60,000 bases of DNA from Symsagittifera roscoffensis (lineage: Eukaryota; Xenacoelomorpha; Acoela; Convolutidae), in assembly GCF_963678635.1 (NCBI RefSeq), contig NC_087063.1, positions 40,998,759 through 41,058,758 on the forward strand, in the 5' to 3' direction. The notes below the pieces were generated by a model, which was not told the origin of the DNA, did no database searches, and worked only from the letters and a program-made list of their open reading frames with translations. This document shows, piece after piece, positions 23,328 through 32,755 of this stretch (positions within the stretch are counted from its first letter, which is position 1; each line of letters starts with the position of its first letter). Position numbers and translations under genes: made by a program.

Positions 23328-23402
23328 CACATTTAGTCTGGAGGTAACGAAGACGCCTGGGACGGCAAACGTCTTGGGTTTGAATCTGACCAGGACTTGT
23401 TT
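23328..23402 (+). repeat. tRNA-like sequence
   Basis: AGTCTGG at the 5' side faces CCAGGACT at the 3' side. Between them is an AGACG/CGTCT stem with a long loop and a B-box-like GGGTTTGAATCTGACC. The A-box is poor. This may be a decayed tRNA gene or SINE head; it is not a convincing functional tRNA. Confidence 0.3.
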
Positions 23403-23955
23403 TTCTTTTTGAACGAAACATTCAGTTTCAAGTTTGTCGGCTTTTTATTTGTCTGCTTCTACTTTGCTGCCAAATCGTAGTTGCCACGTCGTAGGAATTT
23501 AGTTTGTTGTGTGCAGTTTTCATTGTAGTTCCTTTTATCTTTTCAAAATATCCTGCAACATGTAATTCTCCTAATCTTGACTTCGTAATTTTTCCTTTTT
23601 TCTGATTTTTTTTTGCTCCAAAAAAGTTTCGCCACATTGATAACGTCTTATATTCATCGGCTTATTTACCTATTTTTCGAACGTTTGAGGAAACCATGAT
23701 TTTTATGCTTTCCTCTGGATCTCACAGAAGGGTTTTATTTGTGGTTTCTTCGAAAGTGTTTCCATTTTCTTTGGACTTAGCTGTTTCCTTTCCTTTTCTG
23801 TCTGCTAGCTTGCAGAGCCAATTTGTGTTATCTCAAAATAGGCGTGGCTCCACTTCATCCCTGTGCCTAAATTTCGATAGTCTTGCTCGCCAAATTTTCC
23901 TAAAACTCCTGTTTGTTAAAATCAAATTTTATGAAAATGCGTGAAATTAGGTTTC
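23403..23955. other. Spacer
   Basis: No recognisable feature. The frame at 23696-23944 has no family signature. Confidence 0.35.
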
Positions 23956-24441
23956 ATTACCTGGCCAAAATGTACGCTGGATAGGCGATCAGTTTGGTGT
24001 CTCTAAAGTCCTGGATTCCAGAGAAAAGCCTTGAGACAAGCCATAGAAAGTTTTCTTAAATTCGGCGTACAACTTCCTGTAATGTAAATTTTGTCGGCAC
24101 ATAATTTTCTTGCTTCGGTATTGGTTAAGGTTATTGGTTAACGCTAAGGTTATTGTTTCGGATTCCTCAAATTTAAGTAGATTTCGGGAATTTTTTTACA
24201 ATTTGCAGATTTTACTTACAGTTGCGCATTCCACGGCGGCTTAATTTTACTAAATACATATAATATTATTTGCTTGTGGATTTCACAAACTGTTCCAGAT
24301 TCCGCATATTTTGTTGCAAATACCACACATTTTGTTGCAAATTCCACAAAAATTGCCTGTTTTTCCAGCAATTTTGAGCAATTGTGTTTTAGCTATTGGT
24401 CCGTAGAATCCAAAACAAAATGCCCAGTTTGGCTTGATAAT
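23956..24441. mobile_element. Diverged relative of the GCGGAATCC element
   Basis: The left end ATTACCTGGCCAAAATGT resembles the left terminus at 13734 (ATTACGAGGCCAAACTGC). The right end TGCCCAGTTTGGCTTGATAAT resembles the right terminus at 15083. Inside, CTTACAGTTGCGCATTCCAC, GATTCCGCA and AAATTCCACA are decayed GCGGAATCCGC motifs. It is 486 bp, so much of the body is deleted. Confidence 0.55.
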
Positions 24442-24664
24442 TTTCTTTTTTTTATATTGAGACATTTTGGAAAAAATTTTCTCTTTTTTCAATTTTTTTT
24501 TTCAAAAACCATTTTATCGATTTTCAAAGTTGGAGTATCCTTGGAAAGACTGGCTACTCCTCTGTGTACCTGCATAACCACCTAGTCTCTGTTTACGTTA
24601 CTCCACAGTCTGCAACATTCGAAAAAAAACTGTGGGTAATATCTGACCCATATTTTTTTTCTTT
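24442..24664. other. Spacer
   Basis: Low-complexity T-rich DNA. Nothing recognised. Confidence 0.3.
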
Positions 24665-25650
24665 TCTCAAAACCAGTATTCCAAATCTGAGATTTTGGAT
24701 TTGAGTTCAATGAATATAACGGTTTGCGGGAAACTCCGATGCGCGAGCCGTTACATCCCAATTTTTATGCATACAAATTTCCCTCGGAAAATTCAAAACT
24801 TCTGATTTTTGACCGCTCCTAAACGTTTTTTCTCTTGAGAACCATCCTCCTACTTCTGAGTTTTTGTTTTCAATCGAAATAGTGGTTTGTGGGAAGCTCC
24901 CCCGCATAATGCACGTCGACCAATACTTTATGCAAGCAGTTTTCGCCCTTGGAACATTAATTTTTGAATCTGTTTGACCTTGCTCGAACACCACCGTCCC
25001 AAATCTGAGGTGTGGGCTTAATCGAAATTACAGGCTGTGCAAGTTTTTGCTGCGTAAGGTGCTATGTCGACTTTTCCTACACAAAAAGCTATAATTCTCG
25101 GAAAAACTGCGATTAATTACAGTTTTTTTGGAAACTTTTCTCGATACTTACCCTGCCTTTTTGATACCAATACTTCAATCAGAACAACAGGTTGTTGAAA
25201 GCCTATCTGCATAAGCGGCGACTAGTTTTCTAAGATGACCCTCAAAAATATGCAATTTTTGAAACTTGGACCGTTCTTTTTAATTATTTGACTCTCTTGA
25301 AATCTACCATGCCAATTCTTAAGTTAATTTTTCAATGGAAAAACCCGGTTTTAAAAATCTTCTCTGCTGCAACGGCTACTTTTTGCAGAAAAAAAATGTT
25401 ATGGAATTCGAAAGTCAAGTATTTGAGCTTCTGACCCTTTTTTTTAGAAAATTTTTTGGCTTCTCAAAAACTACCCTATACAGGGTTCAATCAAAACAAC
25501 TGGTTGCGCGAGTTTTTCCTGCACACGAAGTGAATCGTTATTTTTTTGTTAGAAAAATTAACTTTTTCCTTGCAAAAATTACCCATTTCATCCCGCATCA
25601 GTATAGCGAACTCAAAAATATGAAACTGGTATTTCCAGATTTTGCTGGCT
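24665..25650. repeat. Degenerate tandem repeat, period about 160 bp, about 6 copies
   Basis: A unit with CTCAAAACCACCNTNCCAAATCTGAG, TTCAATCGAAAT, GGTTGTGNGAAGCT and CTGCATAANG recurs near 24668, 24835, 24990, 25150, 25310 and 25465, with a last trace near 25610. Similarity is low enough that the array is only clear once the units are aligned. Open frames at 24707-24994, 25335-25655 and 25491-25754 arise inside it and have no recognisable domain. Confidence 0.65.
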
Positions 25651-25844
25651 TCTAGTTTTTTTATCTGAGCATACGAAAAATTTGTTTCACCTTCTTTTTT
25701 TTCATCGGATCTATTTTTTTCGACAAAACTTTTAAAGTTAGTGTTATATTGCAAGTGACGCGAAGCTCCGCTTGGCCTTTGTATTATTGTTGTTTCCGCT
25801 GGCCCACGATGTGTTTGTAAGTTATGGCAGCTTCTTTTAAAGGT
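25651..25844. other. Spacer
   Basis: Nothing recognised. Confidence 0.3.
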
Positions 25845-25970
25845 GATTTCCGTTGATGACCCTAAGTCGATTCTAGTTCATTCCGGATTGGATCCTAGTT
25901 CACCTCTGATTCAACCCTAGTTGGACTTTGATTCGACCCTGGTTCGACCTTAGTTCGACCTTAGTATGGC
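25845..25970 (+). repeat. Short tandem repeat, TTCGACCCTAGTTCGAC-like
   Basis: Successive variants of GATTCNACCCTAGTTCGAC (about 13-16 bp period) run from CGATTCTAGTTCATTCCGGA to TTCGACCTTAGTATGGCC. About seven diverged units. Confidence 0.6.
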
Positions 25971-26025
25971 CATCTGACTGTAAACGGACTGAAAGTGTAT
26001 TTTTGATCAAAAAAAGTATCTGTTC

Positions 26026-26262
26026 GACCGAACGGCTCTTTTCCAGTTTCCCACCCCCTCGTAAAGTAGCAAAAAGAAGATTGTTCATAAATTGTTCATA
26101 CGGCATTTTGCATGTCATAAATGTTGTGAAAATGTGTTCACCTGTTCACGCTGACACGTTTTATTGCAGTTTTTAGATTGAAAAAAAAATTTAAAAAGAC
26201 TTTCCTTCAATTAATTTCAGAAAAAATCAAGGGGGGAGAAACTGGAAAAGAGCCGACCGAAC
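26026..26262. mobile_element. 221-bp MITE with 8-bp target duplication
   Basis: The element is 26034-26254. Its inverted termini begin GGCTCTTTTCCAGTTTC; beyond that the first 24 bp of the two ends differ at only two positions. It is flanked by exact direct repeats GACCGAAC at 26026-26033 and 26255-26262. The 8-bp TSD points to hAT-type transposition, although the terminal bases are not the common CA...TG. There is no coding capacity. Confidence 0.85.
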
Positions 26263-26665
26263 TCCGTCTGATGACAATTTGAACAACAAAGGTTTCAAAA
26301 AATTTTAAAATCAATAAATATAATACTAAAGTTTTTGTTTTCGATTTTAATCAGGTTCTTTTGCAGTTTTTTAATGCAGTTTGATCAATTAGTCTTACAT
26401 CGTTTATCGGGACAGTCACTCAATTTCTGAAGATCGAAAAAAAGGCATAGTTAAAGACATCGCTTTTAATAAACGAGGTTTTTTTTCGCTTTTTATTACA
26501 AATTTGACTGTGGTCTAATTGACAGATAGTGGTACTTGTTAAAATATTTAGTTTTGTTTTTGTTATTGTGAGAGACCAGAGCTTCGGCAGTAAAGTTACT
26601 CCAGATCTCGATTTATTATCAATATCAGAATACCGAAATACATACGCATTTTTTCATACTCAACA

Positions 26666-26671
26666 TTTATT
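26666..26671 (-). promoter_or_regulatory. Candidate polyadenylation signal of the AMPK gamma-like gene
   Basis: TTTATT on the plus strand reads AATAAA on the minus strand, 99 bp beyond the stop codon at 26770-26772. No closer canonical hexamer is seen. Confidence 0.55.
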
Positions 26672-26769
26672 GTGATTATTTGAAGTAAAGCAAAAATTAT
26701 TATTATGGAACATTTAGATTTGATTGAGTGAACAAAGATAGTGATGAAATGATGAAGCACATATAAATT

Positions 26770-27477
26770 CTATCGAAAATGGTTCAAACTAGAGGCCGAG
26801 ACATTAGTGCTACTAGCCGAAGTTGAAGAATTAGCCGACTCTTCGCTATTTGCTTCCGCATCCTGATTGGTTAGAATGAACTTGTTCACGTCTGAAATGG
26901 AAATGATACCTTCTAGAAAACCCCCATCATCTATTATGACCAAATGACGAACCCTGTTTTCGCAGAACTTCTTGATGACCACCGATAATCGGTCACTGGA
27001 CTTGCATTTTTTGTATCGATTGACAGAAAATTTGTTCAACCATCTTTCAACTGGGACCATGAAATCTTCAGTTAGTTGATTGGCGCCTAAGTGAAAAACA
27101 TCCTCTTTGGAGTATAACCCTAAAAAGCGACATTCGCTATCCAAAACGGGAATCACTGATAGATCTGTTTTCTTGAACAGTCTCAAAACCTCCCACGTGA
27201 TCATTTTACAGTTCACTGTTCTAAGGTTATCCAAGCCGTAAGTTCCGATGTTGAGGTGTGCGATGGCCTGGGAGTAGAACAAGGGCTTGTGGAACTGTGC
27301 TCTGTGTATGAACTGGAGTATGGATCTGTGGGATGCGAATCCGAGGATGTTGCTCATCCCCTCCTCACTGTGGTCCACTATGGGCAGTCTGTGTATCTGG
27401 TGGGTGATGAGGAGGCCAAGGCAGTGGTAGAGGGTGGAGTCACTGGAGGTGAAGATGAGTGGCTGCCACTTGCATGT
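26770..27477 (-). CDS. PRKAG: AMPK gamma subunit-like CBS protein, last coding exon
   Basis: A single minus-strand exon starts after the acceptor TTCTGTTTCAG (phase 0) and ends at TAG, giving 235 residues. It aligns with the C-terminal three of the four CBS repeats of AMP-activated protein kinase gamma: CBS2 about 5-58 (QPLIFTSSDSTL, HQIHRLPIVD, SHRSILQFI), CBS3 about 78-132 (IGTYGLDNLRTV, YSKEDVFHL) and CBS4 about 152-204 (HLVIIDD, GIISISDVNKFIL). Gamma binds AMP/ATP and regulates the kinase. The CBS2 HR pair (29-30) and CBS4 Asp (196) are kept, but CBS3 has DLSVIP where gammas usually have an Arg, and CBS4 has RH where HR is usual, so nucleotide sensing may be altered. A Ser/Thr/Asn-rich tail (206-232) replaces the usual short C-terminus. 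The CBS1 exon was not found in the window. Which paralogue it is cannot be told. Confidence 0.85.
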   Translation of the reverse strand, partial: TCKWQPLIFTSSDSTLYHCLGLLITHQIHRLPIVDHSEEGMSNILGFASHRSILQFIHRAQFHKPLFYSQAIAHLNIGTYGLDNLRTVNCKMITWEVLRLFKKTDLSVIPVLDSECRFLGLYSKEDVFHLGANQLTEDFMVPVERWLNKFSVNRYKKCKSSDRLSVVIKKFCENRVRHLVIIDDGGFLEGIISISDVNKFILTNQDAEANSEESANSSTSASSTNVSASSLNHFR

Positions 27478-28160
27478 CTGAAACAGAAGCACGCATCCCT
27501 ATTTTCTCTAATACCACCCAAAATGGCCAAATTTTCAATTGAGCTTCAGTTTTCAATGAAATCCATCTTTTTTTAGGTGGAATTAATTTCAACTAATAAT
27601 ATTTGAGCTTTATGATCAAATTTTTGAAAAAAAAGGAAGAAGAGTTTAGAGTGGTGAGACCATAGAGACCCCAGAAGCAGAAACAAATATCACAAAGAAC
27701 TAGCCCAAAATTTCACAAATGTCACAAAACATTTTTTTTGCTCTATGACGCTAAAATCCGCTAAAGGTGCACTTTAATTTGTATAGTGTGAAAATCGAAT
27801 CACATTATAGTTAATTCCAATCACACTATAGAAAACAGTGCGATTCGAACCATTCATTTTAAATGATCTATAATTCGTTTAAAGCGATCAAAAATTTACT
27901 CAACTGAGTTACTCAACTTCGACATTAGTTCGGCTAAAAAACTCCGACTAAAATTTGGCCAAAAATGTTTTCACCAAGTCAACCGAAAAAAAGTTGCGAC
28001 TCAAAAGAAAGTTCCGATCCAATTGGTTCAGTTATTTGTCCTGAGCACCAATTTGTCCTATGCAAGCTTGATTTTGATTTTTCAACTAAATTTTTCAGTA
28101 AGGGTAAAAAATAGGCTTTACGAGCGACAGGTTAGGATTTCAAATCAAAAATGAAAAGAA
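27478..28160. other. Upstream intron of the AMPK gamma-like gene
   Basis: On the minus strand this starts with a good acceptor and lies 5' of the exon. It includes a TATAGTGTGA...TCACACTATA inverted repeat at 27782-27832. No further exon recognised. Confidence 0.4.
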
Positions 28161-28164
28161 ATAT

Positions 28165-28450
28165 TTTTTTTTGAAACTTTTAATTTCTCCAGACAAATTT
28201 CGGTTTTAAAACAACCAATTATTGGCAAAATTTTATGCTATCTGGAGTGTTGCTACACCATACACCATTTTCTCCATACCAACGGAAGACACTTATATGA
28301 TGCGATAAGCTCAGAAAAAAAAATGAGCTAAAAAAAGACTAAAAATCGTAATATGTTTTGAAAAATGTATCTATGTTATCTGCCAAACAAAAATCAGACA
28401 CCTCAATGGGTAGTCGGAACATTTACTGCTGCGCTCTGAAACAAATAGAA
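28165..28450 (-). repeat. Degenerate copy D of the hairpin-bearing repeat
   Basis: TTTCTCCAGACAAATTTCGG at the start and GTAGTCGGAACATTTACTGCTGCGCTCTG at the end match the inverted consensus. The middle is poorly conserved. Confidence 0.45.
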
Positions 28451-28784
28451 TTGTGAATTTCCAAAAAAGTGACAGAATAATTGTGCGCGGGCCGCTTTTC
28501 AATCTATAGGCATTTTTGATTTTTTAACAAGCGATATTTGGCTGAATTTTTCTATACAATCTAGGACATATTGATGTTCATGGCTCAGAATGAAAAATAT
28601 AGCCAAGTGAAAGTTGGAAAAGAAAAACTGAAAAAAAATACTGACTTACTTTCTGAAAAAATTACAATTTTCGAATTCAAAAGAAAATTACTACATGTCC
28701 ATAAAACTCTTTAAGCTTCACGAACAATATGATTCACGAACATATATGATTGATACTGTTTTGATAAAAAATTAACCCAATTTG

Positions 28785-28935
28785 AGAAAACTGGATCACT
28801 TGGTAAAACTTTTATTTCGCTGGAAAATCTGAGAATGAAATTCTACTTTCTAAATCAGGAGTTGATCACGTTTTTCTTAACTCTTACACTTTTGCTGTTT
28901 GATAGTGGAGTTTGCCTTCCTTTTAACAAAGGAAT
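28785..28935 (-). repeat. GAACAGC dispersed repeat, inverted copy
   Basis: TTACACTTTTGCTGTTTGATAGTGG and TTGAGAAAACTGGATCA are the reverse complements of landmarks in the copies at 6175 and 13437. Confidence 0.6.
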
Positions 28936-29209
28936 TGAACTGAACTTTAAAATTCAAACCGCCAAAAAAATTGAGCATTAACAAATTTTAAGACTTTTAC
29001 CTGAAAAAAGTCAATCACCGAGAGCCATGAGTACTTACTAGCTTCATTACTCTTAAAACTGCTACCATTCTTGCAAAGTTATGAAGGATTAAATTTCTTT
29101 GAAATCTTTAAATTCTGGAAATACTTTGAACTCTTTAATTCATAGTGGTATAAATTTTTGACTGCTAAACAGGAAGCAGCAATTTAAAACAAATTTGTCT
29201 TCGTGACTT
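28936..29209. other. Spacer
   Basis: Nothing recognised. Confidence 0.3.
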
Positions 29210-29695
29210 ATTTGTGTCGCTATATGATTGTTATTGTTCCGACTTTCCGAATATTTATGCTCGTGGTGGTTTTTTTTTCTTCAGGTGCTCGGGGTTGCTT
29301 TTTTTTCTATTTTTAAGAGTAAATTTTTGGCGGAATTTGTATCAATCAAAATGTATTGTTGTTCTAAGCTTAAATTTGACAAAACACTTTACATGTGATC
29401 ATTTTTTGTTAAGTTAAGGAATTTAAAGATTGCCATTTTGGCCAGTTTGGGACAAGTAACGCCTGATATTTTGCGCGCTAGTAACGCGTAAGCGGATGTT
29501 TACTGCGTCTCAGAAATTGTTCCAAATTGGCTGAAGGAAGCTTATTTGCTAAAATTAATTTGTTACAAGGAGAAAATTGTATCACTTTTTTATTACATTT
29601 AATTTTTTCATGTTTTTACTGCTCCATAAAGCTTAAAAAGCAGTCAGAGCAATGAAAGCTTCGTCCTGAATGCGAGCAGTCTTGTTCTGGCGTTC
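29210..29695 (-). repeat. Hairpin-bearing dispersed repeat, copy E
   Basis: Reverse orientation. Landmarks are TGTTCCGACTTTCCG, GGACAAGTAACGCCTGATA, GTAACGCGTAAGCGGATG and GCTTCGTCCTGAATGCGAGCAGTCTTG. Confidence 0.7.
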
Positions 29696-30337
29696 AAATA
29701 ACGTGACATACTTCCATGCTCATTTTAGACAAGTTTAACATATTAAATAACAAGTTTTGATTGCTTTTTTCTGTATCGAGTGAAAATTATCTATTAAAAA
29801 TTTTAAAACTGGGAAAATTGAGATATATGTTAGTTTTAAGAATATAAAAGCTAGCGATTTTCCCGTTCTTCATCTTGCTTTTTTGCATCAACCTAACGAG
29901 GCTTAAAATCATTTCAGTTTAATCTTACCAATCTAGTAGGGCCAATTAATTGCTATTACTCAATTATTATTCGCAAATGTTATCGACTTTTTCTTGAAAA
30001 TGTACGTAGCGCAATGTTGCGAAAATTGTATGAAATTACATTTTGCTTCCTTTTAATGAGAATCTAATGAAACATTTTCCTTCCAAAAACTAGGATAGAT
30101 ACGTAACATGGCAGTCGGAACAATCGTCGACTTGTTAAAAGATTTTTGTTCGGTACATCAGCTCATTGGATCAGCACTGAGTCATCGATGATTAAATGCT
30201 TGTAAGCTTTTTGCGCTATTTTGCCTCTGATGTTAATTCTGGTTGAAACTTAAAGTGGCACTGGCACAGTCCCGTACGCAACTGCTTTTACTAAAAAAAA
30301 ATTCAGAAGTTTTTCTTAAAAATAACCTTAAAATAAT
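29696..30337. other. Spacer
   Basis: AT-rich. A stray AGTCGGAACAATC near 30113 may be a fragment of the hairpin repeat. Nothing else seen. Confidence 0.3.
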
Positions 30338-30488
30338 ATTACAAAGCCAGACTGTGTATTCTGTTGTGAATTGTAAGTGAATTCCGCAACAAGGACGCTT
30401 CCTTCGTTCATCTTTTGTTCTTTCATTCTCTTTGATCGTTCCATCAAAATTTAACATATGTTTAAAGACAGTGCACAGTTTGGCCTTT
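30338..30488. mobile_element. Short deletion derivative of the GCGGAATCC element
   Basis: The left end ATTACAAAGCCAGACTGTG, with TATTCTGTTGTGAATTG and a single GTGAATTCCGCAA motif, and the right end GTGCACAGTTTGGCC match the termini of the 13734-15083 element. At about 150 bp it is nearly only the two ends. Confidence 0.5.
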
Positions 30489-31314
30489 TTTTTTCAAATG
30501 GACTATCCTCATACAGGGTTGTCAAGGCCTAGTGACAGCTCCTCTGCAATTCACGGTAGTCATAATTAGTCTTCAAAAAAGAATTAATTTTTTTTTTCAT
30601 TTTCTGTTGTTCATGATGATTCAGATTTGTGGTCAACTCCAATCTTCATTTCTGTCAACCAATAGAATATTTTAAGCATGCTTGCATACTCAATTCAATA
30701 TCTGTTTATTTGGAAATATTTTTTGCTTAAGTTAGCTGTAAGTTTGCTAACTCCGATATCAGTATATCATTTTTTTCGTGTGTATTTTCTCTTTTTTTCT
30801 CTTACTTCGAGTTGAAACGTTTCGACCTATTTTATAACGGCTTAGTGGCTTTTTAGTAGGTTGATGAAAACGCAAACGTTTTAGGGGAATTAAAAAAAAT
30901 GGGTTTTTCAATTTTTTTCATTAAACTTTTTTTTTAGCTCAACGTGTGTCTGCTGAAGAATAGTCGACGTTGTAAAAGCTTTGCCAATTTTGTTTTTATC
31001 TAATTTAACATCCAATTGTCTTTTTTTGCATGTTTTCATAATAAAAGAACTTTATTTACGAAAAAGTCAAGACAAAGATCTAAAGTTTTTGGGAAGATCA
31101 TTTTTTTTTGTTTTTTTTTCAAATGTTTTTAAGGTTTTTGTTCTGCGGCTTTCGTCTCATTTTCTTTCGTTTAGTTTTTCATGTTGTTTGATGCTTCGCA
31201 AAACGTGCGAAGCTTCGCTCAGCCTCTGTGTTGGAAACGTAACCAGATAATCGGAATACCTTGATGGCGAGATTTAATTTGCTGTCATTTTTCTCTGCAG
31301 TCATTGCGATTCGC
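30489..31314. other. Spacer
   Basis: T-rich. The frame at 30981-31250 is low-complexity and shows no domain. Confidence 0.3.
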
Positions 31315-32371
31315 TACCCGCATTGGAGTTCCATGAATAAAAATCGATTATAAATGAATTTCCTTGTCAGTGTCCACAGAAGTGAAAACAAATCGATTAT
31401 AATCAATTAAAAATGGATATAATATTACTTCTTTTCGAGGCAACAAAGTCCTTTTTTCGTCCATTATAATCAATTTTTTTTTCACTTTTGTGGACACTAA
31501 CAATGAAACTAAAACATAATCGATTTTTTTCTACTTTACTGAGATGCGAATTTTAACACACAAAAAGTCTTTTCTACTTTTCAAACTGAAGTTGGTTACG
31601 TTGGTTACTTGTTGTTCAACTTAATTTTTTTCTGCCTAACTTTGATATTTTCGTTACTTTTTTATGTTACTCAAAAACTGAATTTGGCTCTTTTTCCTTT
31701 CCCTCCCCCACCTGCAAATTTCTATATTTGAAGTTACTGTTCACTTTGTCCGATTGTCGTGAAAATTGACATGCAAACTAATTAGGCCATAACAAGCATA
31801 TTTGTTCTTCATAATTAACCTTGTAAAACCACTCGTTAGCCATAAATTCATGTTTGAGTGAGGTGGGGGGGGGGGGGAAGAGCCCTGAATTTTTGCTCCT
31901 TTCAACAATTTTGTTAAATTATTAGAAACTTTTGGGGGGGGGAGGTAAAGTTGGAGGTGGATTAATCCCCACAGTTTACATTTTGGGAGTGGGGGGTTCA
32001 AGTGCGGTGGTTGGTTCAGATGAGGGCGGTGGTGGTGGTGGTTCAGGTGGAGTGGTGTTTCAGGTTGGGGGGATTTGCAAAATTTCCGCATAACTCACTT
32101 GATAAATGCAGAAACTCTTGCAAAATTTTGCACGGAGCGCGAAACAAAATTAAAGTGGAAAAAAATCCATTTTAATGTTATAAAATCCATTATAATGGAT
32201 TCGAAATGAATTATAATGCATTTTGTTTTGGCAAGAAAAAATGGATTTAAATCCATTTTTAGTCCAATTTTGTTGTCTGAACGTAGCATGGGAATCGATT
32301 ATATTTACAACACTTTAGACCGCGAAAATCCATTATAATTGATTTGTTTTCACTTTTCTTAAATGCGGGTA
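31315..32371. mobile_element. Inverted-repeat element with ATTATAATCGATT motifs, G-rich centre
   Basis: The termini TACCCGCATT at 31315 and AATGCGGGTA ending at 32371 are inverted. The arms (31315-31560 and 32150-32371) hold repeated ATCGATTATAA, CCATTATAATCAATT and AAATCCATT motifs and paired GTCCACAGAAGTGAAAA / TTTTCACTTTTGTGGAC blocks. The CCCGCA start and ATCGAT-type filling resemble the elements at 17489 and 33616. The centre contains a dispersed repeat (31770-31880) and a G-rich tract, probably nested. No transposase seen. Confidence 0.65.
31860..32075 (+). repeat. G-rich, strand-asymmetric low-complexity tract
   Basis: Runs of 6-15 G on the plus strand (31862, 31934) are followed by GGCGGTGGTGGTGGTGG and GGAGGTGG-type repeats. 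On the minus strand this reads as a Pro/His-rich open frame (31741-32091), which I take as an artefact of composition. It has G-quadruplex potential. Confidence 0.7.
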
Positions 32372-32755
32372 AGGCTCGGTTGTAATGAAACCCGGACCAA
32401 AGTAATTATACAATTATCCGATGAAATTGGATGATTTTGGTTACTTGGTGTACGAATTACTTATGATGCTAATTTCTGGTTGTTAGAAATTAGTTGACTT
32501 CTCTTGTTTAGCCTACTGAATTATTTTTGATATCATACAAGTTAATGGTGGTCTATGGTTTATGAATTTGTTCAATAATAAATTCTGAGTCATAGACAAA
32601 AGCCCTTGAACAAACTGATTTGGAGCCTTATCTGAGTTAACAGAACAATCTAAACTACATATTTGTACTGAGTTATCAAACCTCTTTGGTTTTTAAATTG
32701 AAATTACAGGTTGTTAGAGCCTAGTCTTCACCCAATACGAAAAAGGCTCTTTATC

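Noticed and set aside
25845-25970. Cluster of TTCGAC motifs considered as a transcription-factor binding array
   Set aside because: Better explained as a diverged short tandem repeat; it is not next to a recognisable promoter.
27256-27576. 106-codon open frame on the plus strand
   Set aside because: It lies antisense to the AMPK gamma-like exon, which has clear homology and a splice acceptor; the plus frame is a shadow.
31741-32091. Pro/His-rich 116-codon frame on the minus strand
   Set aside because: Produced by the G-rich low-complexity tract read in reverse; no domain and no splice context.
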